Shown in pieces: positions 1 to 3,199 of a stretch of DNA of 5,227 bases. The stretch is from Betaproteobacteria bacterium RBG_16_58_11. Lineage in GTDB: Bacteria > Pseudomonadota > Gammaproteobacteria > Burkholderiales > Thiobacteraceae. Numbering within the stretch: position 1 is the stretch's first letter; the number at the start of each line of letters is the position of its first letter. The stretch spans positions 4,547 through 9,773 of the forward strand of contig MEQN01000106.1 of the NCBI GenBank assembly GCA_001770235.1, read 5' to 3'. The translations under genes were made by a program, and so were the position numbers. The notes under the pieces are model-generated. The model had not been told where the DNA came from and did no database searches. It saw only the letters and a list, made by a program, of their open reading frames with translations.

Positions 1-1083
1 CACAACATGAATACCAACGAAGTCATCGCCAACCTCGCGAATGTGGCATTGGGCGGAGAAAAGGGCAAATACACGCCGATCCACCCCAACGATCACGTGA
101 ACATGGGGCAATCCACCAACGACACCATCCCCACCGCGATCCGCTTGGCGTGCCTGGCGAAAACCCCCCGGCTGATTGAGGCGATCTATGCCATGGCGGC
201 GGAATTCGAGCGCATCGCCGAACGCGAACGCGATACGGTGAAGAGCGGGCGCACGCATCTGCAAGATGCCGTGCCCACCACCCTGGGCCGCGAATTTGCC
301 GCTTATGCCTGGACCCTGCGCCGCGTCGCGCAGCAACTGGCCAATACCCATCCCCGCTTGGGCGAAATTGGCCTGGGCGGATCCGCGGCGGGCACCGGCC
401 TCAATACCGCGCCGGATTATCCGGAACGCGTCGCGCAGGAACTGGCCGATCTCACCGGCGAGCCGATTGCCGCCTCGCACCTCACCGCGCAAATGCAATC
501 CATGCTCGATCTGCAAATGCTCTCCAGCGTGATTCGCGGTTTGGCGCTGGAACTGACGCGCATCTCGAATGATCTGCGCCTGCTCGCCTCGGGCCCGCGC
601 ACCGGTTTGGGCGAGATCACGCTGCCGCCGGTGCAACCGGGCTCCAGCATCATGCCGGGCAAGGTGAATCCGGTGATGTTCGAAATGCTCAACCAAGTGT
701 GCTACCAAGTGCTGGGGCAAGACGCGGCGGTAGCTTACATGACCCAAGCCGGACAATTGGAATTGAATGTGATGATGCCCGCGCTCGGCTCGGCGCTGTT
801 CGACGCGATGGATTGGCTCACCAATGCGATGAATGCAGCGACGGAGAAGAATCTCAAGGGGCTGACGGTGAACCGCGAGCGCTGCAGCGCCTTCATCCAC
901 GCCAGCGTGGGCCTGGCCACGCTATTGAATCCGCAGATCGGTTACATGAAAGCGGCGGAGATCGCCAAGGAATCGGAACAATCCGGCAAGCCGGTGCGCG
1001 AGATCGTCGCGGCACACGGCATCATGAGCCTGGAAGCGTTTGATGCGCTGGTCTTAAAAGCAGCGCGCGACGGGAAGGTTTAA
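1..1083 (+). CDS. aspA: Aspartate ammonia-lyase (fumarase/aspartase superfamily), 5'-truncated
   Basis: This is the C-terminal part (360 codons) of a class II fumarase/aspartase family lyase. Aspartase reversibly deaminates L-aspartate to fumarate and ammonia in the cytoplasm as a homotetramer. Reading is open from base 1, so the Met codon at 7-9 is internal. Comparison from memory with E. coli FumC and AspA suggests about 100 N-terminal residues are missing. Numbered from that Met, the family signature GSSIMPGKVN lies at 212-221, with the catalytic-loop Ser213, Lys219 and Asn221; GRTHLQDAVP (81-90) supplies the Thr-His pair. Aspartase is preferred over fumarase because the protein has QSTND (35-39) where fumarases usually have QSSND, QDAVP rather than QDATP, and AGQLELNVMMP (248-258). 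The C-terminus is short, ending soon after the GIMSLEAFD segment. It converges on the minus-strand operon, with a hairpin terminator between. A fumarase or an unassigned lyase of this superfamily remains possible; family membership is nearly certain. Confidence 0.85.
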   Translation, partial: HNMNTNEVIANLANVALGGEKGKYTPIHPNDHVNMGQSTNDTIPTAIRLACLAKTPRLIEAIYAMAAEFERIAERERDTVKSGRTHLQDAVPTTLGREFAAYAWTLRRVAQQLANTHPRLGEIGLGGSAAGTGLNTAPDYPERVAQELADLTGEPIAASHLTAQMQSMLDLQMLSSVIRGLALELTRISNDLRLLASGPRTGLGEITLPPVQPGSSIMPGKVNPVMFEMLNQVCYQVLGQDAAVAYMTQAGQLELNVMMPALGSALFDAMDWLTNAMNAATEKNLKGLTVNRERCSAFIHASVGLATLLNPQIGYMKAAEIAKESEQSGKPVREIVAAHGIMSLEAFDALVLKAARDGKV

Positions 1084-1108
1084 ACCTGAAATCCGATTTT
1101 TCAAGGAT

Positions 1109-1142
1109 AAAAAAACGCCCCGGATTCGGGGCGTTTTGTTTT
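1109..1142. terminator. Bidirectional rho-independent terminator between aspA and the convergent operon
   Basis: Bases 1112-1122 pair perfectly with 1127-1137 (11 bp, core CGCCCCG/CGGGGCG) around a GATT loop. On the plus strand the stem runs into TTTTGTTTT; on the minus strand the seven A at 1109-1115 become a U tract. It begins about 25 bases after the aspA stop and 17 bases beyond the stop of the His-rich gene, so it can end transcription from both sides. Confidence 0.92.
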
Positions 1143-1154
1143 GCTCGGGTTGAT

Positions 1155-2060
1155 TCACTTCCCGTGCTTGCCGTGCTTCGATCCCTCATCGGAATGCCCC
1201 TGCCCCGCGCCGCTTGAACCGGCGCTGCTGGCGGTGACGATACCCGCTCCATGCTCCTGATGGTGCTGTGAATGCTTGGCGGCGACATAGCTGCCGCCCG
1301 CCGCGGTGACGATGCCCGCGCCGTAACGCTTGCCCTGCTCATGATGCCCCGATTCGGCCTTGCCACCAGCGGTTGTGATGGCGGCGCTGTGCTGCTTGCC
1401 CTGCTCCCGGCTATACACCCCGCCGCTGGCGCCGGCTGCGGTGGTGATGTGTTTATGGCTGTCGTGGGCCCGATGCTCCGCTTCCCCGCCCGCATGTTTG
1501 ATGTGCTTGCTTTCCTTGTGCGCGCGATGCTCACCACGGCCGGCCGCGGTGGTGATGTGCTTGCCATGTTCCCGGCCTTCCACCTCATGCGCGGCGTGAT
1601 GCCGGGACTTCGCGCCGCTGACCACGGAACCGAGCTTCACCCCCATGCCGTTGGCGATCTGGCCCCAGCCTTGGCCTGCCGCGCGCTGGGTGCGTACGCC
1701 TTGCAGTTGCACCGTCTTCGCGCTCGCGCCCGTGCCGGTGCTGATCGCACCGCCATTCAGCGCGGCATTCAGTTGCTCGGGGGTAGGTTGCGTGATGCCG
1801 TATTGCGCGAGCTGCGCCTTGGCCAAGCTCGTAGCAATATTGGTCTGGCCTTTGTTCATCGCCGTAGTCGTCGCGGGCGGCGTGGTGGCCACGCCTGCGC
1901 CCGTTCCTGTCGTAATGCTGGCAGTCGTGGTGGTGCTCGCCGCCGTGCTGGTGCTTGCTTGAACAGTGGCGGGCGGAGTAGTTACCTCAGCGAATGCCGG
2001 CGCGATCCCGGCAATCGCTAAAGCCATCGTGGCTACGGAGAATCGTGTTTGTGCTTTCAT
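1155..2060 (-). CDS. Exported histidine-rich repeat protein of unknown function
   Basis: This is a 301-residue protein I cannot assign to a named family. A Sec signal peptide (about 1-24, cleavage after AFA) is followed by a low-complexity Thr/Ala/Ser segment (25-67), a short ordered-looking stretch (about 69-148) containing GQGWGQIANGMGVKLG (129-144), and a C-terminal half (150-301) with 23 histidines. That half is built on degenerate units beginning KHITTAAG, KHIKHAGG and KHITTAAG at 167, 185 and 203 (exactly 18 residues apart), decaying towards the C-terminus into AAITTAGG, AGIVTAAGG and AGIVTASS. The protein ends GKHGKHGK. The start is supported by GAGGAG at 2073-2068, 7 bases upstream. 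It lies 15 bases after the DUF3568-type lipoprotein gene and presumably shares its transcript; the bidirectional terminator follows. The histidines suggest metal binding or a pH-responsive role in the periplasm or outside the cell, but this is only inference. The overlapping opposite-strand frame has no comparable start or signal peptide. Confidence 0.8.
   Translation of the reverse strand: MKAQTRFSVATMALAIAGIAPAFAEVTTPPATVQASTSTAASTTTTASITTGTGAGVATTPPATTTAMNKGQTNIATSLAKAQLAQYGITQPTPEQLNAALNGGAISTGTGASAKTVQLQGVRTQRAAGQGWGQIANGMGVKLGSVVSGAKSRHHAAHEVEGREHGKHITTAAGRGEHRAHKESKHIKHAGGEAEHRAHDSHKHITTAAGASGGVYSREQGKQHSAAITTAGGKAESGHHEQGKRYGAGIVTAAGGSYVAAKHSQHHQEHGAGIVTASSAGSSGAGQGHSDEGSKHGKHGK
1218..1562 (-). 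repeat. Degenerate 54-bp coding repeats in the His-rich gene
   Basis: The region encodes residues 167-281 of the His-rich protein. The first units are exactly 54 bp (18 codons) apart: the plus-strand string GCGGTGGTGATGTG occurs at 1438-1451 and again at 1546-1559, 108 bp or two units away. Within each unit an EHRAH element follows the KHI element. Later units are 19-26 residues apart and have lost most histidines, which suggests old tandem duplication with drift. Confidence 0.75.
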
Positions 2061-2075
2061 GTTTGCGCTCCTCGG

Positions 2076-2471
2076 TTAAAGATATTTTTCGGTTTGCAGA
2101 ATAATTTCGGTTGCGGTGGCGTTGTCATAGACGAATAGATTCTTTTTCGCGGTCACACGCATGCGAGTAGTACTGGGGCTCACCGACTCCAATTCAATGT
2201 CGATGGCGCGATCGCCGGACATCGCTTTAATTCCCTCGCCGCCCTCGATCTTTTCGCTCGACGCGACCTTGATCTGCATCCGCTGCAAGGCGCGCATGCT
2301 CGCGCTTCTTACCCGTGGCAGCGGCTCGGTGAACGTGCGGTAGGTCATGCCGTTCAAACTATGGGAAACGCCGGTGGACGCGCCTATGCCCAGCGCCGTG
2401 AGCGCTATTGCCTCGCACCCTGCAAGTAGTCCACAGCCGATCAATATTGCGCCGATACTTCGCAGCTTCAT
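2076..2471 (-). CDS. DUF3568-type small lipoprotein
   Basis: This is a predicted lipoprotein of 131 residues. A charged N-terminus (MKLRS) and hydrophobic segment lead into a lipobox LLAGC with the lipidated Cys at position 19. After a Gly/Ala/Ile-rich stretch comes the segment GVSHSLNGMTYRTFTEPLPR, followed by a basic helix-like region (SMRALQRMQIKV) and a beta-rich C-terminal half containing RMRVTAKK. From memory this matches the DUF3568 family of small bacterial lipoproteins, whose function is unknown; the assignment was not searched. A GTG three codons upstream (2478-2480) is in frame, but it overlaps a good Shine-Dalgarno sequence placed for the ATG at 2471, so the ATG is chosen. The stop is 15 bases before the ATG of the His-rich gene, suggesting co-transcription. 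Position after the lipobox is Glu, not Asp, so outer-membrane sorting is expected. Confidence 0.87.
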   Translation of the reverse strand: MKLRSIGAILIGCGLLAGCEAIALTALGIGASTGVSHSLNGMTYRTFTEPLPRVRSASMRALQRMQIKVASSEKIEGGEGIKAMSGDRAIDIELESVSPSTTRMRVTAKKNLFVYDNATATEIILQTEKYL

Positions 2472-2476
2472 GATGT

Positions 2477-2484
2477 TCACCTTT
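2477..2484 (-). promoter_or_regulatory. Ribosome binding site that decides the lipoprotein start
   Basis: Read on the minus strand the sequence is AAAGGTGA, whose AGGTGA part complements the 3' end of 16S rRNA, 5 bases before the ATG at 2471. The in-frame GTG at 2480-2478 lies inside this site and has no separate Shine-Dalgarno sequence of similar quality, so it is unlikely to be the start. Confidence 0.6.
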
Positions 2485-2486
2485 CT

Positions 2487-2515
2487 TGTTTCGTGGCGGG
2501 AAATAGGCCTGTCAA
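2487..2515 (-). promoter_or_regulatory. Possible sigma-70 promoter of the lipoprotein/His-rich operon
   Basis: On the minus strand a perfect TTGACA -35 hexamer lies at 2515-2510. With a 17-base spacer the -10 position is GAAACA (2492-2487), a poor match to TATAAT. If used, transcription would start only a few bases before the ribosome binding site, giving a very short leader. The -35 match is clear, the -10 is not; a promoter further upstream or another sigma factor is possible. Confidence 0.35.
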
Positions 2516-2545
2516 CCGACGGCGGACCCGCACGCTGAAGACGCT

Positions 2546-2562
2546 AACACACTCGCTGTGTT
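2546..2562. promoter_or_regulatory. Small inverted repeat in the divergent intergenic region
   Basis: AACACA (2546-2551) and TGTGTT (2557-2562) form 6-base arms around CTCGC. It sits between the divergent lipoprotein and small-peptide genes, just upstream of an AT-rich stretch (TTAAACTTTATTTA, 2570-2583) that could hold the plus-strand promoter. It could be an operator, but so short a repeat can arise by chance. I found no convincing -35/-10 pair for the plus-strand gene. Confidence 0.3.
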
Positions 2563-2596
2563 GCCCTGGTTAAACTTTATTTAGAGAGGAAGCATC

Positions 2597-2701
2597 ATGA
2601 ATAAATTACTCGCCATCCTGATCGCCGGCGCTTTCAGCGCCGTCACCGCTTCCGCTTATGCCGCCGGCCGGGCTGCCCCGGCCACCCCGGCCGGCAAATA
2701 A
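2597..2701 (+). CDS. 34-residue exported small peptide
   Basis: This short gene encodes 34 residues. It has a good ribosome binding site (GAGGAAG at 2586-2592). The first 22 residues form a classical Sec signal peptide: MNKLL, a hydrophobic core and an AYA cleavage site. This would leave a mature tail of about 12 residues, AGRAAPATPAGK. The signal peptide resembles that of the PsiF-type protein just downstream (MKKLL... AYA), so the two may be related by duplication followed by truncation, or this may be a member of the tiny Ala/Pro/Lys-rich exported peptides. A terminator-like hairpin follows the stop, so it may be a separate transcription unit or a leader to the next gene. I know no function for it. 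The signal peptide and ribosome binding site make translation likely. Confidence 0.6.
   Translation: MNKLLAILIAGAFSAVTASAYAAGRAAPATPAGK
2663..2695 (+). repeat. All-GC inverted repeat at the 3' end of the small-peptide gene
   Basis: GCCGGCCGGG (2663-2672) is the exact reverse complement of CCCGGCCGGC (2686-2695), giving a 10-bp all-GC stem with a 13-base loop. An alternative shorter stem pairs 2666-2672 with 2677-2683 around CTGC. It lies within the last codons before the stop and is not followed by a T tract, so it is not a simple terminator. Confidence 0.5.
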
Positions 2702-2718
2702 TCCGGTAAGCTTCTGGC

Positions 2719-2750
2719 ATAACAGGGCTGAAACAGCCCTGTTATTTTGT
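2719..2750 (+). terminator. Terminator-like hairpin between the small-peptide gene and the PsiF-type gene
   Basis: Bases 2719-2730 pair perfectly with 2734-2745 (12 bp, core CAGGGCTG/CAGCCCTG) around an AAA loop, followed by a modest T-rich run (TTTTGT, ending at 2750). It starts 17 bases after the small-peptide stop and ends about 15 bases before the Shine-Dalgarno sequence of the next gene, leaving no room for a separate full promoter after it. It may be a leaky terminator or attenuator. Confidence 0.75.
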
Positions 2751-2772
2751 CCAAACCACCAAGGAGAGAATT

Positions 2773-3189
2773 ATGAAAAAGTTGTTAATTGCCCTGTCAC
2801 TCGCGCTTGCCGCAACCGGCGCTTATGCCAAGGATGAAAAAGCCGCCACCCCGCAGCAATCCCGGATGGCGGACTGCAACAAGGAAGCCAAGGCCAAGGA
2901 CATGAAAGGCGATGAGCGCAAAGCCTTCATGAAAAGCTGCTTGAGCGGCAAGCCGGCAGCCGAAGCGAAGACCGAAGCAAAAACCGAAGCAAAAACCGAA
3001 GCAAAGGCCGAAGCGAAGAAAGAACTGACCCCGCAACAGCAAAAAATGCAGGACTGCAACAAGGAAGCCAAAGCCAAGGATATGAAAGGTCCGGACCGCA
3101 AAAAATTCATGAGCGGGTGCTTGAAGGGCGATGCGAAACCAGCAGAAGCAAAACCGGCCGAAGCGACGAAGCCTGACGCCAAGAAGTAA
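2773..3189 (+). CDS. PsiF-repeat periplasmic protein
   Basis: This is a 138-residue protein with a Sec signal peptide (1-19, cleavage after AYA) and two PsiF-type repeats. Repeat 1 spans about 26-57 and repeat 2 about 86-117; each runs TPQQ, an M..CNKEAKAKDMKG core, a basic helix with R-K..FM, and a final Cys-Leu. The paired cysteines (35/56 and 95/116) probably form one disulfide per repeat in the periplasm. The repeats are joined by a charged linker of five EAK-x units and followed by an Ala/Lys/Pro/Glu tail. The family is named after E. coli PsiF, a phosphate-starvation-inducible protein with no defined biochemical function, so a phosphate link here is only family-based; I saw no obvious Pho box. 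Translation starts at ATG with AAGGAGA (2761-2767) 5 bases upstream. The gene converges on comEC, with 10 bases between the stops. Confidence 0.88.
   Translation: MKKLLIALSLALAATGAYAKDEKAATPQQSRMADCNKEAKAKDMKGDERKAFMKSCLSGKPAAEAKTEAKTEAKTEAKAEAKKELTPQQQKMQDCNKEAKAKDMKGPDRKKFMSGCLKGDAKPAEAKPAEATKPDAKK
2848..3123 (+). repeat. Internal duplication encoding the two PsiF repeats
   Basis: The copies at 2848-2943 and 3028-3123 lie exactly 180 bp apart and are highly similar at DNA level: ACTGCAACAAGGAAGCCAA is identical in both, with several synonymous changes after it. This indicates intragenic duplication of one repeat unit. Confidence 0.8.
2962..3021 (+). repeat. Five 12-bp tandem repeats (EAKT linker)
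   Basis: The units GAAGCRAARACC and variants are repeated five times without gaps, encoding EAKT-EAKT-EAKT-EAKA-EAKK (residues 64-83). The second and third units are identical at DNA level. The repeats form the flexible or helical linker between the two PsiF repeats. A 12-bp in-frame unit allows length change by slippage without frameshift. Confidence 0.85.
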
Positions 3190-3199
3190 TCAGTCCTAT

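Noticed and set aside
1022..1588. Minus-strand open frame (188 codons) overlapping the ends of aspA and the His-rich gene
   Set aside because: It crosses the bidirectional terminator and overlaps two better-supported genes; its composition is low-complexity Arg/Ser/Pro.
1272..2021. Long plus-strand open frame (249 codons) opposite the His-rich gene
   Set aside because: It is antisense to a frame with a signal peptide, a good ribosome binding site and a regular protein repeat. Its Arg/Ala/Gly-rich translation looks like the complement of GC-rich coding DNA.
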